64,000 bases of DNA from Shewanella mangrovi (lineage in GTDB: Bacteria > Pseudomonadota > Gammaproteobacteria > Enterobacterales > Shewanellaceae). The notes below the pieces were generated by a model. The model made no database searches. It saw only the letters and a list, made by a program, of their open reading frames with translations, and had not been told where the DNA came from. Shown piece after piece: positions 33,528-45,400 of the stretch; positions within the stretch are counted from its first letter, which is position 1; each line of letters begins with the position of its first letter. Made by a program: the position numbers and the translations under genes. The stretch is taken from contig NZ_JPEO01000010.1 of the NCBI RefSeq assembly GCF_000753795.1, positions 1-64,000 of the forward strand, read 5' to 3'.

Positions 33528-35837
33528 TTAAGCTGATTTACTGCTGACAAGCGGAGCTTGTTGCTGACTTCTGTTGACCCGTACCAAAATCGATTTTGAG
33601 GTGGGGGTAAAGCTGCGGTCACCGACACTTTCGAGTGGGATCAGCGCATTAGCTTCGGGGAAATAGGCGGCTACATTGCTTTGCGCTATTTCATGGGGGA
33701 TAACTTTAAACCCTGTAATCTTACGCACACTGCCGTCGTGCCAATAGGATTCAATATCCACTAAATCACCCGTGGTCAGCCCCAGACGCTGCATATCGGC
33801 TTCATTGAAAAACACCACATTACGTTCACCAAACACACTGCGATAACGGTCATCGTAACCATAGATAGTGGTGTTGTATTGATCATGCGAACGCATGGTT
33901 TGCATCAAAAACACATTCGGTTCGTCGGGCTGTTCGACCGGTACTATGCGTTGCGGTAATTCGTGGCTAAAGAATTGTGCTTTAGCGCTGGCAGTTTTCC
34001 AGTGTAATTCGCGGGCGCTGTTGCCGAGATAGAAACCACCGGGAGCGTCTAAACGTTGATTAAAGCCATCAAAACCGGGAATTGTTCGTTCAATCAGATC
34101 ACGAATGCGGTCATAGTTATCGCTCATTGCGCGCCAGTCGACTGGGGTTCTCGCGCCCAGTGTTGCGGCGGCAAGGCCGGCAATAATGGCGACTTCTGAG
34201 CGCATCTGCTCACCGCGCATATCGATGCGACCGGAGGAGGCGTGCACCATAGAGAAGGAATCTTCGACCGTGATTTTTTGTGGTCCTGAGGCTTGAATGT
34301 CGATATCGGTGCGGCCAAGACAGGGCAGAATAATGGCGTCTTTGCCGGGATTAACATGAGTGCGATTGAGCTTAGTGGCGATATTAACCGTCAGTTCAGC
34401 ATTACGCATCGCTTGCGCCACTTTAGCGGTATCAGGCGCTGCTGCCACCAAGTTGCCGCCAAGACCGATGAAGATTTTGCTGTCACCACGCTGTAGTGCT
34501 TGTAGCGCTTCTACCACGTTGTGGCCATGCGCTCTTGGTGGCACAAAACCGAAGACCCGCTCGAGATTATCTAAAAATGCCGCGGCAGGGCGTTCGTTAA
34601 TGCCCATGGTGCGATCACCTTGAACATTGGAGTGACCCCTTACTGGACACAATCCCGCGCCCGGCTTACCAATATTGCCGCCCAGCAATTGCAGATTTAC
34701 CAATTCGTGAATGGTATCAACTGAGTGTTTATGCTGAGTGATGCCCATCGCCCAAGTGACAATCACTTTGTCGGCTTTTTGGTAGATGTCTGCCAGTGCT
34801 TCGATGTCGGTGCGGCGCAGTCCCGATTGACGGGTGATTTCGGTCCAGCTGGTGGCATCCACTTGCGCCAGATACTGCGCCATACCGTCGGTGTGTTGTT
34901 CGAGAAACGCCATGTCAAACACAGCACTACCCTGCTCCACCGCTTGGCGATGACGTTTATACAAGGCTTTGACCATGCCGCGTACCAGCGCCATATCACC
35001 GCCCAGCTTTGGCATATAGTAATCGCTGGTGGTTGGCGATGAGCCGTTTTTCAACATTTCTAACGGATCTTGCGGATTGGTAAAACGCTCCAGCCCACGC
35101 TCTTTAAGGTTATTAAGGGCGACAATGCGTGCGCCGCGTTTATAGGCTGCGGCAAGGGTTTCTAGCATACGTGGGTGGTTAGTACCGGGATTCTGCCCAA
35201 ACAGGAAAATGGCATCCGCTTCTTCAAAGTCTTCAATGCGAGTGGTGCCTTTGCCTATGCCTATCGCTTCAGCCAAAGCAACGCTGGTGGCCTCGTGGCA
35301 CATGTTAGAACAGTCTGGGAAATTATTGGTGCCAAAGCGGCGCACAAACAATTGATAAAGAAATGCGGCTTCATTACTGGCACGGCCGGAGGTGTAAAAC
35401 TCGGCTTGATTGGGAGTGTCCAGCGCATTGAGTTTGTCGGCGATAAACGAAAATGCGTCTTGCCAGCTGATCGGTTCATAGTGATCGTTTGCCGGATTAT
35501 ATTTCACAGGTTCACTTAAGCGGCCCTGATATTCCAGCCAGTAATCAGTTTGTTGATTCAAATAGCTGACGCTGTGCTCAGCAAAGAACTGGCGATCAAC
35601 TCGTTTGCTGGTCGCTTCCCAGTTGACCGCCTTGGCGCCATTTTCACAGAAGCGGAAACGGCCGGGAACACCTTTCTCTCCCCAAGCGCAGCCGGGGCAG
35701 TCGAACCCGTGATCTTGGTTGGTCCGTAGTAGGTTAAGCAGATTCTTCGCGACATTATTGCTTTTTAACAGGTGCTCGGTGGTCGCTTTAAGTGCGCCCC
35801 AGCCGCCAGCAGCATTGTCGTATTCTTTATAGCTCAT
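33528..35837 (-). CDS. ydeP: YdeP-like molybdopterin oxidoreductase (FdhF family)
   Basis: 769 residues from ATG 35837 (a GTG 27 bases earlier is less likely). It matches E. coli YdeP throughout: AAGGWGALK, the DCPGCAW cysteines, EFYTSGRASNEAAFLYQLF, DCSNMCHEATSV, GQNPGTNHPRML, MGITQHKH, RGHSNVQGD and RSHDQYNTTIYG. It is expected to bind a bis-MGD cofactor, but its substrate is not established; E. coli ydeP is linked to acid resistance. No formate-dehydrogenase subunits or FdhD adjoin it. A CRP-like site lies about 70 bp upstream. Confidence 0.9.
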   Translation of the reverse strand: MSYKEYDNAAGGWGALKATTEHLLKSNNVAKNLLNLLRTNQDHGFDCPGCAWGEKGVPGRFRFCENGAKAVNWEATSKRVDRQFFAEHSVSYLNQQTDYWLEYQGRLSEPVKYNPANDHYEPISWQDAFSFIADKLNALDTPNQAEFYTSGRASNEAAFLYQLFVRRFGTNNFPDCSNMCHEATSVALAEAIGIGKGTTRIEDFEEADAIFLFGQNPGTNHPRMLETLAAAYKRGARIVALNNLKERGLERFTNPQDPLEMLKNGSSPTTSDYYMPKLGGDMALVRGMVKALYKRHRQAVEQGSAVFDMAFLEQHTDGMAQYLAQVDATSWTEITRQSGLRRTDIEALADIYQKADKVIVTWAMGITQHKHSVDTIHELVNLQLLGGNIGKPGAGLCPVRGHSNVQGDRTMGINERPAAAFLDNLERVFGFVPPRAHGHNVVEALQALQRGDSKIFIGLGGNLVAAAPDTAKVAQAMRNAELTVNIATKLNRTHVNPGKDAIILPCLGRTDIDIQASGPQKITVEDSFSMVHASSGRIDMRGEQMRSEVAIIAGLAAATLGARTPVDWRAMSDNYDRIRDLIERTIPGFDGFNQRLDAPGGFYLGNSARELHWKTASAKAQFFSHELPQRIVPVEQPDEPNVFLMQTMRSHDQYNTTIYGYDDRYRSVFGERNVVFFNEADMQRLGLTTGDLVDIESYWHDGSVRKITGFKVIPHEIAQSNVAAYFPEANALIPLESVGDRSFTPTSKSILVRVNRSQQQAPLVSSKSA

Positions 35838-35904
35838 ATTGGGTGATGCTCCGTGGCAAACCACACGGGCTGCAGAGAGTCCTTCGCAGTTGTATTGCCA
35901 AAAA

Positions 35905-35920
35905 TGAGATTTAGGTCACA
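35905..35920 (-). promoter_or_regulatory. CRP/FNR-like site upstream of ydeP
   Basis: On the minus strand TGTGACCTAAATCTCA matches TGTGA-N6-TCACA with one mismatch. It is centred about 75 bp before the ydeP start, a plausible activating position for a respiratory gene. Confidence 0.45.
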
Positions 35921-36107
35921 TATGGGATAATTTACGCTGATGCATTGGTTGGGGCAAGTGATAGCCAATGGTTTGCTGATAAAAACTCAATAAATAACAA
36001 TTTGTTATAGATTAGTTTTCCAAGTTTTATATAAATAAATACAGGCTGTTAGTGGTATCAGTCTGTCGCCATCTACGCACTGCGCAAATGGTGGCATTGA
36101 TCACGGC

Positions 36108-38162
36108 TTAAGACTGACGAAAATCGCAGGCGGTGCGATTGAAGGTCATGGCGATACGTTCAAACATCCCTTCAATGACATGTTGTTGTTGCGCTGGAAT
36201 GTCGGTGTCACGCAACTCCAACATCAAGGCATTACTGGCATTCACGAAACTGCTGGAAGTATAACCGCGGCTGGCAGCCAGATAAGCATCCGCTAGTGCG
36301 TTTTGCCATACCAGCAGCAACGGCGAGATATCGTTATCGCTCAGACTTTGAATCAGGCGTTGTAAACGTGCAGATACGTGGCCGAGATTGAGCCCAGTGA
36401 GGCCTAAATCTGTCATCCTTCTGCCTGCAGCTGGGGCACCTTTATCGGCATTGGCTAAGCGCAGTAAACGGTCCCCCATCCGTGCGTTAAACCAATCTTC
36501 AGGATTATGGTGTTGATGTAACTGTCGTAGGTCTTTCACCGTTGCCTTGATTAAGAAGCGTTGCATCATGGCCGAGCTTGGACCAGTAATCATCTTGAAC
36601 AGACAGATCAGAATGATGACGCCGACGGCAATCGCGAGGGCATTACTGACAGTGTAATTAATCGCAAATGAGCGCGACATATCATTTGCTGGTTGTACCA
36701 ATATTACGAACGGAATACACAGCCCCAGCCCGTAGGGAAGTGTAGGGCGGTTAGCGAGTCCTAACAGACCAACAAAAAATGGGCCTGCAAGGATCATTGC
36801 CAACAACTCAAAGTCACCACTGCTTTGTGCCAGCAGATTCAGCGCGAAAAATATCGCCAGCGGCGTAGAAATGACCACGCCAAGTAACAGGCGCTTCAAC
36901 ACCATCATTAAGATAACCATGGGCAAACGCGCCATCATTATCGAGAAAATCACTGGCAGGATCATAATCATCAAGGCTGAGGCAGAGCCGGTACCTATCC
37001 AAATGCCTGCACCGATAAGAAACATGACGGTGGTGCGAAAACCAGTGGTAAGTCCGACTAACGGGTCTCTGTGTGGCACTAACGCCGGTGCGTTGAGGCG
37101 TACGTTACTGCTGTTGATCAAGGCATCATAGGCCTTCATCACCACCATTAAATCGGAAATGAGCTCAGATGCGACTTTCAGCAAACGTGATTCCAGCGGA
37201 ATGTCACTGGCATTATTGTTACGCAGCTGCAAAAAGCGGCTACGTTGGGCTTTAGCTATCTGATAACACTCGTCAAAATCCTGCGATGCTGACATACGCG
37301 AGAAGTCGCTACTGAGTGCCTCTAACAGCTGATTCAGCTTTGGCGTTATCTGCTCAGGATGATTACGTTGCAAACGGCCAAAGACCTGTATCACCGCGAG
37401 CAACGACATCACTTTATTGCACAATAGATTGGCAGCCCGCCCTTTGCCTGGGCCTAATGGTCCTTCATAAACTACGGCACTTGAGTCGTCTGTTAAGGCG
37501 GTGAGTGATTCTAAAATTGTGTCGATATGTTGATGGCGTTGTTCATGTGAGCTGTCTTTGGCGAGCTCGGCCGCCAGATAATCTAAGGTCTGATTAACCA
37601 CGCTGCGCGCTTGTTGTTGCAGCACTTTAGCGACACTTACCGGCCATAATAGTTGGCTGACCAGTGCGGCGCAGATTGCCCCGACCACTATTTCACTTAC
37701 CCGCGACTGCGCAATGGCAAAGATAGATTGCGAGTTCGCTGTGCTTGGATTCACCATTACCAGCAGCACAATAATGCAGGCGGTTATCCCCGCCATGGCA
37801 AAGGCATAAATAAAGTTGGTTGAGCGCATCATTGCTGATGCCGCCGAGTTAATGCCGAGCCACAGGGCTAACGAAGCGATGGCTAATTCGGGATAGGGAA
37901 TAAAAGCTTCAAGGATCAGAATCCCCACCGCGCCACCAATTAAGGTGCCGAAGATTTGGCACAGCGCTTTTTCAATCACCAGACCGCTTTCTGGGCGTAT
38001 TTGTAAAAATACTGCCGAAATCAATGCCCAATAGGGGCGGTCGAGATTGAGGTACATCGCCACAAATAAACTAATCGCCATCGAAATTACACCTTTGGTG
38101 GCGTAAATAACGCTGCGTTTATCTGGGGTAAGAAATACCGCTTGAACCGGGGATAACTGCAT
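36108..38162 (-). CDS. aaeB: FUSC-family aromatic acid efflux pump AaeB
   Basis: 684 residues with two sets of TM segments (about 20-170 and 380-520), each followed by a cytoplasmic helical domain, the FUSC architecture. It opens with RSVIYATKGVISMAISLFVAM and RPYWALISAVFLQIRPESG, as in AaeB/YccS. It is the inner-membrane part of p-hydroxybenzoate efflux, working with the periplasmic adaptor encoded 3 bp upstream. It is the last gene of aaeXAB. No aaeR regulator gene adjoins. Confidence 0.9.
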   Translation of the reverse strand: MQLSPVQAVFLTPDKRSVIYATKGVISMAISLFVAMYLNLDRPYWALISAVFLQIRPESGLVIEKALCQIFGTLIGGAVGILILEAFIPYPELAIASLALWLGINSAASAMMRSTNFIYAFAMAGITACIIVLLVMVNPSTANSQSIFAIAQSRVSEIVVGAICAALVSQLLWPVSVAKVLQQQARSVVNQTLDYLAAELAKDSSHEQRHQHIDTILESLTALTDDSSAVVYEGPLGPGKGRAANLLCNKVMSLLAVIQVFGRLQRNHPEQITPKLNQLLEALSSDFSRMSASQDFDECYQIAKAQRSRFLQLRNNNASDIPLESRLLKVASELISDLMVVMKAYDALINSSNVRLNAPALVPHRDPLVGLTTGFRTTVMFLIGAGIWIGTGSASALMIMILPVIFSIMMARLPMVILMMVLKRLLLGVVISTPLAIFFALNLLAQSSGDFELLAMILAGPFFVGLLGLANRPTLPYGLGLCIPFVILVQPANDMSRSFAINYTVSNALAIAVGVIILICLFKMITGPSSAMMQRFLIKATVKDLRQLHQHHNPEDWFNARMGDRLLRLANADKGAPAAGRRMTDLGLTGLNLGHVSARLQRLIQSLSDNDISPLLLVWQNALADAYLAASRGYTSSSFVNASNALMLELRDTDIPAQQQHVIEGMFERIAMTFNRTACDFRQS

Positions 38163-38165
38163 AAA

Positions 38166-39029
38166 TTATTTCTGCTGCAGATGGATCGATACTGTCATCC
38201 CGGCACTGATACTGACACCATCGGGAAGCGGATCGAGTTTGATATCCACCGGAATACGCTGTGCTAAACGCACCCAGTTAAAGGTTTGCTGAACTTGTGG
38301 CAGCAACTGGCCATTACTTGAGGTATTGGTATCTGCAATGGCTTTGCCAATACTTACCACTGTGCCGCTGAGTTTATCGTTGCCGCTCATCAAGCTGATT
38401 TTGGCTTTCTGGCCGACATGAATCAGTGGCAACTTGGTTTCTTCAAAATAACCGGTAACGTAAAACGAATCTTGTTGTACCAGCGATAGCACCGCGGTGC
38501 CTTGGTGTACATAGTTACCTTGGCGCAGGCTTAAGTTGATAATGTTACCGTCTTCAGGGGCAAATATTTTGGCACGCTCCAAGTTAATTTTGGCGGTATT
38601 CAGCTCTGCTTCTATCAGCTCATAATCCGCTTTCGCCGATTCCGTGTTGAGGCGTGCAGTTTCTAAATCCTCATCACTGATAAGCTCGGTATTGGTGAGT
38701 TTTTTACGGCGTTCGTAGCGATGGTTTGCTAAGTCCCATGCAATTTTGCGGTTTTTGAGTTGCGCTTGTAATTCTTCCAGCGCCGCTTGGGAACGGGTAG
38801 CGTCGACTGAAAACAGCAATTCACCTTTTTTGACTTGAGCGTTGTCGGCCACACTAAGTTGCTTCACCCAGCCAGACACATCAGGCGCAATGGTGATGAT
38901 ATTGGCGCGAATACGACCATCACGCGTCCAAGGTGAATACAGGTAATGATCCCATATCCAGCGACCACAGAAGATCGCGACAAGCACCACTAATAGCGTG
39001 ATGGCAATACGAGTAATTTGTGCTGCCAT
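38166..39029 (-). CDS. aaeA: HlyD-family efflux adaptor AaeA
   Basis: 287 residues: an N-terminal TM anchor (about 7-25), then the lipoyl/barrel-sandwich halves (TIAPDVSGWVKQLSVADNAQVKKGELLF and FAPEDGNIINLSLRQGNYVHQG) around a coiled-coil hairpin, and a beta-barrel domain. It joins the AaeB pump to an outer-membrane channel encoded elsewhere. The ribosome site TAGGAAA overlaps the end of aaeX, 3 bp away, indicating coupled translation. Confidence 0.92.
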   Translation of the reverse strand: MAAQITRIAITLLVVLVAIFCGRWIWDHYLYSPWTRDGRIRANIITIAPDVSGWVKQLSVADNAQVKKGELLFSVDATRSQAALEELQAQLKNRKIAWDLANHRYERRKKLTNTELISDEDLETARLNTESAKADYELIEAELNTAKINLERAKIFAPEDGNIINLSLRQGNYVHQGTAVLSLVQQDSFYVTGYFEETKLPLIHVGQKAKISLMSGNDKLSGTVVSIGKAIADTNTSSNGQLLPQVQQTFNWVRLAQRIPVDIKLDPLPDGVSISAGMTVSIHLQQK

Positions 39030-39032
39030 GAA

Positions 39033-39233
39033 TTAATTTCCTAAGGTGTTTACTACTAACGCGAGATAGCAGATATATAGACCAACTTCGAACCAAGCAG
39101 CTTTCCAAATCTGCTGATACAGTCCGCTACGATAAAGCACTTGTCTTGTGACAAAGGACAACACAAATGCCAGAGGGGCGTATAGCACCAACGGGCTAAA
39201 CAACAATCCCCCAAAAGATATTTCTTCCAACAT
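39033..39233 (-). CDS. aaeX: AaeX small membrane protein (DUF1656)
   Basis: 66 residues with two TM helices (about 9-27 and 45-62). It opens MLEEISFGGLLFSPLVLYAPL, the DUF1656/AaeX pattern, and is first in the aaeXAB order. It is a small partner of the efflux complex with no known catalytic role. An overlapping frame starting at 39343 is a shadow. Confidence 0.87.
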   Translation of the reverse strand: MLEEISFGGLLFSPLVLYAPLAFVLSFVTRQVLYRSGLYQQIWKAAWFEVGLYICYLALVVNTLGN

Positions 39234-39606
39234 ATGAATACTCGACCTATTAGGGTTAACTGAACCAGCGTTTGTCTAAGCAGGAAGGACATGCCGGATA
39301 ACATGTGAATTATCTTGCCATCGCTCGCTATTGAGTGCGCCAAGCTGACGGAAGAAGAATAAAAAGTGTGATGTAAATCATGATCCTACTTGCCCCTCTC
39401 AATAGCAACTGCTGCAAATTCGTTAATCAGTTGTTGCTGTCAATTTTGGCTTACAAAACACTGGCTAATATGCGCTTGCTGTTACTGGCACGATAAGTGT
39501 GCTGACGCAATCATTATAGAACTAAAAATAGCGCAACATCACAGTGACAATCATGGTACACTTCGCGGCTGAAATTTGATTAAAACAAACCGAGAGTAAA
39601 CTGATT
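39234..39606. other. Divergent intergenic region, aaeX-fklB
   Basis: 373 bp without a convincing gene. It must hold both promoters. A CRP-like half-palindrome TGTGATGTAAATCATG (39367-39382) lies 133 bp before aaeX. A -10-like TACACT occurs at 39557-39562, about 45 bp before fklB. No aaeR-type regulator gene is present here, unlike in E. coli. Confidence 0.5.
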
Positions 39607-40224
39607 ATGTCTGATAAGTTCACTACTGTTGAACAGCAAGCTAGCTACGGCGTAGGTCGTCAGTTGGGCGAACAACTGGCTGCTAACTCTTTTGAAGGTC
39701 TGGATATCCCATCGGTACAAGCCGGTTTAGCCGATGCCTTTGAAGGTAAAGAAAGTGCAGTTGCCATGGAAACACTGCATGCCGCATTCAGCGAAATCAG
39801 CACTCGTATCAAACAAGCGCAAGAAGCTGCTGCTGAAGCCGCTGCTGCCGCTGGTAATACCTTCCTTGAAGAAAACGCTAAGCGCGATGGTGTTGTAGTC
39901 ACTGATTCAGGTCTGCAATACGAAGTGATTACTGAAGGTACTGGTGAAAAGCCTAGCTATGAATCTACAGTGCGTACTCATTACCACGGTACTTTCATTG
40001 ACGGTAACGTATTTGACAGCTCAGTGACTCGTGGTCAACCAGCTGAATTCCCAGTTTCTGGTGTTATCGCAGGTTGGACTGAAGCATTGCAACTGATGCC
40101 AGTGGGTTCTAAATATCGTCTGTTTGTACCACACCATTTGGCATATGGTGAGCGTGGCGCAGGCGCGGCGATTCCACCGTATTCTGCGCTGGTGTTTGAA
40201 GTCGAGTTGTTAGATATCATCTGA
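39607..40224 (+). CDS. fklB: FKBP-type peptidyl-prolyl isomerase FklB
   Basis: 205 residues: an N-terminal helical dimerisation domain (about 1-95), then an FKBP domain (about 110-205). The FKBP domain has VRTHYHGTFIDGNVFDSS, PAEFPVSGVIAGWTEAL and FVPHHLAYGERGAGAAIPP, the aromatic pocket residues of active FKBPs. There is no signal peptide, so it is cytoplasmic like E. coli FklB (22 kDa). It is monocistronic with a terminator directly after. Confidence 0.94.
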   Translation: MSDKFTTVEQQASYGVGRQLGEQLAANSFEGLDIPSVQAGLADAFEGKESAVAMETLHAAFSEISTRIKQAQEAAAEAAAAAGNTFLEENAKRDGVVVTDSGLQYEVITEGTGEKPSYESTVRTHYHGTFIDGNVFDSSVTRGQPAEFPVSGVIAGWTEALQLMPVGSKYRLFVPHHLAYGERGAGAAIPPYSALVFEVELLDII

Positions 40225-40228
40225 TGAC

Positions 40229-40264
40229 AAAATCGCTTGAGTCGTTACTCAGGCGATTTTTTTG
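40229..40264 (+). terminator. Terminator of fklB
   Basis: AAATCGCTTGAG pairs with CTCAGGCGATTT (one G-U), followed by TTTTT. Confidence 0.88.
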
Positions 40265-40280
40265 CCTTGGAGGATAATGA

Positions 40281-41099
<819 letters not shown>

Positions 41100-41102
41100 T
41101 TT

Positions 41103-41131
41103 AAAAAAAACCGCCATTGGCGGTTTTTTTA
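41103..41131 (+). terminator. Terminator of dapB
   Basis: ACCGCC-ATT-GGCGGT with A tract before and TTTTTT after. Confidence 0.9.
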
Positions 41132-41176
41132 TGAATTAGTGATTTGCAGTGTCTAGACGAAGTAGGTAATTGCCTA

Positions 41177-41182
41177 TATAAT
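41177..41182 (+). promoter_or_regulatory. -10 element upstream of carA
   Basis: A consensus TATAAT lies about 100 bp before the carA start; no good -35 is seen (TAGACG at 16 bp spacing). AT-rich blocks downstream (41240-41265) might hold ArgR half-sites, but none is close enough to the consensus to call. Confidence 0.35.
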
Positions 41183-41282
41183 TCTTGGAATTTGTCAAAA
41201 TTTCGTAAAAACGCGGAAGACAACTGCACAAAGACGTAAAAAATAAATAATTTTAATGACTTGGCTCTTTACGGAGGTCGCG

Positions 41283-42428
41283 TTGACTAAGTCTGCCTTA
41301 CTCGTACTCGAAGATGGAACCGTCTTTAAAGGAACAGCTATTGGTGCTGATGGCGTAGCTGTTGGAGAAGTTGTTTTTAACACTTCTATGACTGGCTATC
41401 AAGAAATCCTCACTGATCCTTCCTATTCTCGACAAATCGTTACCCTAACATACCCTCACATTGGCAACACTGGTACTAACAGTGAAGATACTGAATCTGA
41501 AGCAGTACATGCCTGTGGTCTGATTATTCGTGATCTGCCTATTCTTGCTAGCAACTTCCGCTCACAACAATCGCTGAGTGAATACCTTGTTGCTAACAAT
41601 GTGGTGGGCATCGCCGACATTGACACTCGTAAGCTGACGCGTATTTTGCGCGAGAAAGGCGCCCAAGCGGGTTGTATTTTGGTCGGCGAAGACAATGTCG
41701 AAAAAGCGCTGGCGGAAGCGAAAGCTTTCCCTGGCCTTAAAGGCATGGATCTTGCGAAAGAAGTCACCACAGATAAAGCCTATCAATGGCGTTTCGGTAC
41801 TTGGGATTTGGTTAATGGCCTACCAGAAGCTAAGCCTGCTGAAGAACTGAAGTACAAAGTGGTTGCGTACGATTACGGCGTAAAACGTAATATTCTGCGC
41901 ATGCTGGTGGATCGTGGTTGCGATGTCACGGTTGTGCCAGCTAAGACGCCTGCTAGCGAAGTGTTAGCGATGAATCCAGATGGTATCTTCTTATCCAATG
42001 GCCCCGGTGACCCAGAGCCATGTGATTACGCTATCGCTGCAATTAAAGAGATTTTAGCCACTGATATCCCTGTATTTGGTATCTGTCTTGGTCACCAATT
42101 GTTGGCGCTTTCTACCGGTGCTAAAACCCTGAAGATGAAGTTTGGTCACCACGGTGCCAACCATCCAGTGAGCGATATCGAGAAAGGCACTGTGATGATC
42201 ACCAGTCAGAACCATGGTTTTGCCGCAGACGAGAGCAGTTTACCGGCTAACGTGAAGGTGACTCACAAGTCACTGTTTGATGGCTCATTGCAGGGCATTC
42301 ACCTGACAGATAAGGCGGCCTTTAGCTTCCAAGGTCACCCAGAAGCCAGTCCTGGTCCGCACGATTGTGCACCACTGTTCGAGCATTTTATCGAACTGAT
42401 CGAAGCCTATCGTCAAGCTAAGCAGTAA
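41283..42428 (+). CDS. carA: Carbamoyl-phosphate synthase small (glutaminase) subunit
   Basis: Hydrolyses glutamine and channels ammonia to CarB for arginine and pyrimidine synthesis. 381 residues from a TTG start preceded by GGAGG at 5 bp, giving [13 protein letters not shown] as in E. coli; an ATG 27 bases earlier is unlikely. The class I amidotransferase triad is the cysteine in GICLGHQ and the histidine and glutamate in [11 protein letters not shown]. It is 22 bp before carB. Confidence 0.96.
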   Translation: MTKSALLVLEDGTVFKGTAIGADGVAVGEVVFNTSMTGYQEILTDPSYSRQIVTLTYPHIGNTGTNSEDTESEAVHACGLIIRDLPILASNFRSQQSLSEYLVANNVVGIADIDTRKLTRILREKGAQAGCILVGEDNVEKALAEAKAFPGLKGMDLAKEVTTDKAYQWRFGTWDLVNGLPEAKPAEELKYKVVAYDYGVKRNILRMLVDRGCDVTVVPAKTPASEVLAMNPDGIFLSNGPGDPEPCDYAIAAIKEILATDIPVFGICLGHQLLALSTGAKTLKMKFGHHGANHPVSDIEKGTVMITSQNHGFAADESSLPANVKVTHKSLFDGSLQGIHLTDKAAFSFQGHPEASPGPHDCAPLFEHFIELIEAYRQAKQ

Positions 42429-42450
42429 TAGTCGGGAGAAGATTTTAGCA

Positions 42451-45400
42451 ATGCCAAAACGTACTGATATTAAAAGTATCCTGATCCTCGGTGCAGGTCC
42501 GATTGTTATCGGCCAAGCATGTGAGTTTGACTACTCTGGTGCGCAAGCCTGTAAGGCGTTGCGGGAAGAGGGATACCGCGTAATTCTGGTGAACTCAAAC
42601 CCAGCGACCATTATGACTGACCCAGGTATGGCCGATGCGACCTACATCGAGCCAATTCATTGGGAAGTGGTACGCAACATTATCGCCAAAGAACGTCCTG
42701 ATGCAGTGCTGCCGACCATGGGTGGTCAGACCGCTTTGAACTGTGCGCTGGAACTGGAAGAACGTGGTGTTCTGAAAGAGTTCAACGTGGAAATGATTGG
42801 CGCAACTGCAGACGCCATCGACAAAGCGGAAGACCGTGCTCGCTTCGATAAAGCGATGCGTGCTATCGGCTTGGAATGTCCACGTGCCGGTATCGCACAT
42901 AGCATGGAAGAAGCACAGAAGGTACTGGATGACGTGGGCTTCCCATGTATCATTCGTCCGTCATTCACCATGGGTGGTTCAGGCGGTGGTATCGCTTACA
43001 ACATCGAAGAGTTCGAAGAAATCTGTACTCGTGGTTTGGACTTGTCGCCAACCAATGAGTTGCTGATCGATGAAAGCCTTATCGGTTGGAAAGAGTACGA
43101 GATGGAAGTGGTGCGTGACCGCAACGACAACTGCATCATCGTTTGCTCTATCGAAAACTTTGACGCCATGGGCGTGCACACGGGTGATTCTATCACTGTC
43201 GCGCCAGCACAAACCCTGACCGACAAAGAATATCAATTGATGCGTAACGCCTCGATGGCGGTACTGCGTGAAATCGGCGTTGAAACCGGCGGTTCTAACG
43301 TGCAGTTTGGTGTTAATCCCAAAGATGGCCGTATGGTCATCATTGAGATGAACCCACGTGTATCACGCTCATCTGCGCTTGCATCTAAAGCCACTGGCTT
43401 CCCAATTGCCAAAGTGGCAGCCAAACTGGCGGTGGGTTTCACCCTTGATGAGCTGATGAACGACATCACTGGTGGCCGCACTCCAGCATCGTTCGAGCCT
43501 TCAATCGACTATGTAGTGACCAAAGTTCCTCGCTTCAACTTCGAGAAGTTTGCTGGTGCTAACGACCGCCTGACTACCCAGATGAAGTCTGTGGGTGAGG
43601 TAATGGCGATTGGCCGTACCTTCCAAGAGTCAGTACAAAAAGCACTGCGTGGTTTGGAAGTTGGTAAAAACGGTTTTGACCCAGTGGTTGACCTGAACGA
43701 TGCTGATGCCATCTCACGCATTCGTCGCGAGCTGAAAGACCCAGGTTCTGACCGCATTTGGTACATCGCTGATGCCTTCCGTGCTGGTATGAGTATCGAC
43801 GATATCTTCACACTGACCAACATCGATCACTGGTTCTTGGTGCAGATTGAAGAAATCGTCAAGTTAGAGCAACAAGTTGCCGCTGTCGGTTTAGCCGGTA
43901 TCGATGCTGACTTCCTGTTCAAACTGAAGCGTAAAGGTTTCTCTGATGCGCGTCTGGCAGAAGTGTTGGGTATTAGTGAATCTGAGATGCGCAAACTGCG
44001 TCATCGCTTAGAGATCTACCCTGTCTACAAACGGGTAGATACCTGTGCAGCTGAATTTGCGACTGACACGGCTTATATGTACTCGACTTATGAAGAAGAG
44101 TGCGAAGCGAACCCAAGCGATCGTGAGAAAATCATGGTGCTCGGTGGCGGTCCTAACCGTATCGGCCAAGGTATCGAATTCGACTACTGCTGTGTACACG
44201 CCGCATTAGCCATGAAAGAAGACGGTTACGAAACCATTATGGTGAACTGTAACCCTGAAACGGTATCAACGGACTATGATACGTCAGACCGACTGTACTT
44301 CGAACCAGTAACACTGGAAGACGTGCTCGAAATCGCCCGTTTGGAAAAACCAAAAGGCGTTATCGTGCAGTACGGTGGTCAAACACCACTGAAACTGGCG
44401 CGTGCACTGGAAGCCGCTGGCGTACCTATCATTGGTACTAGCCCTGATGCGATTGACCGTGCAGAAGACCGTGAACGTTTCCAACAAGCGATTCGTCGCT
44501 TAGAAATGAAGCAGCCAGAAAACGATACTGTGACCACTGTTGAAGGTGCAGTCGCTTCTGCTGAAAAGATCGGTTACCCGCTGGTGGTGCGCCCATCATA
44601 CGTACTCGGTGGCCGAGCGATGGAAATCGTCTATGAAGAGCAAGACTTACGTCGCTACTTCAATGAAGCGGTAAAAGTGTCTAACGAATCGCCTGTACTG
44701 CTGGACCACTTCCTTGACGATGCTATCGAAGTCGATATCGACGCGGTATGTGACGGTAAGTTGGTGGTGGTTGGCGCTATCATGGAGCACATCGAGCAAG
44801 CGGGGGTTCACTCAGGTGACTCAGGCTGTTCATTGCCACCATACTCGCTGAGCCCGCAAATCCAAGACGAAATGCGTGAGCAGGTGCGTAAGTTGGCGTT
44901 CGAACTGGGCGTTATCGGTTTGATGAACGTACAGTTTGCGGTGAAAGACAACACCATCTACATGATTGAAGTTAACCCACGTGCAGCGCGTACCGTGCCT
45001 TTCGTTTCGAAAGCGACTGGCGTATCGCTGGCGAAGATTGCCGCGCGGGTAATGGCTGGCCAATCACTGGAAGCACAAGGTTTCACTCAAGAGGTGATCC
45101 CACCTTACTTCTCTGTGAAAGAAGTGGTGCTGCCATTCAACAAGTTCCCTGGTGTTGACCCACTACTTGGTCCAGAAATGCGCTCAACTGGTGAGGTGAT
45201 GGGGGTTGGTGAAACCTTCGCGGAAGCTTACGCGAAAGCGCAATTGGGCGCGGCACCAAAAGACTCACCACGTTCAGGTCGAGCCTTGTTGTCGGTACGT
45301 AACAGTGACAAGAAACGTGTTGCTGAATTGGCCAAACAGCTGATTGCGCTGGGCTTTGAAATCGACGCGACTCACGGTACCGCTGTGGTACTGGGCGAAG

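Noticed and set aside
39056..39343. 95-codon frame overlapping aaeX
   Set aside because: It is out of frame with aaeX, which has the expected family sequence and TM pattern.
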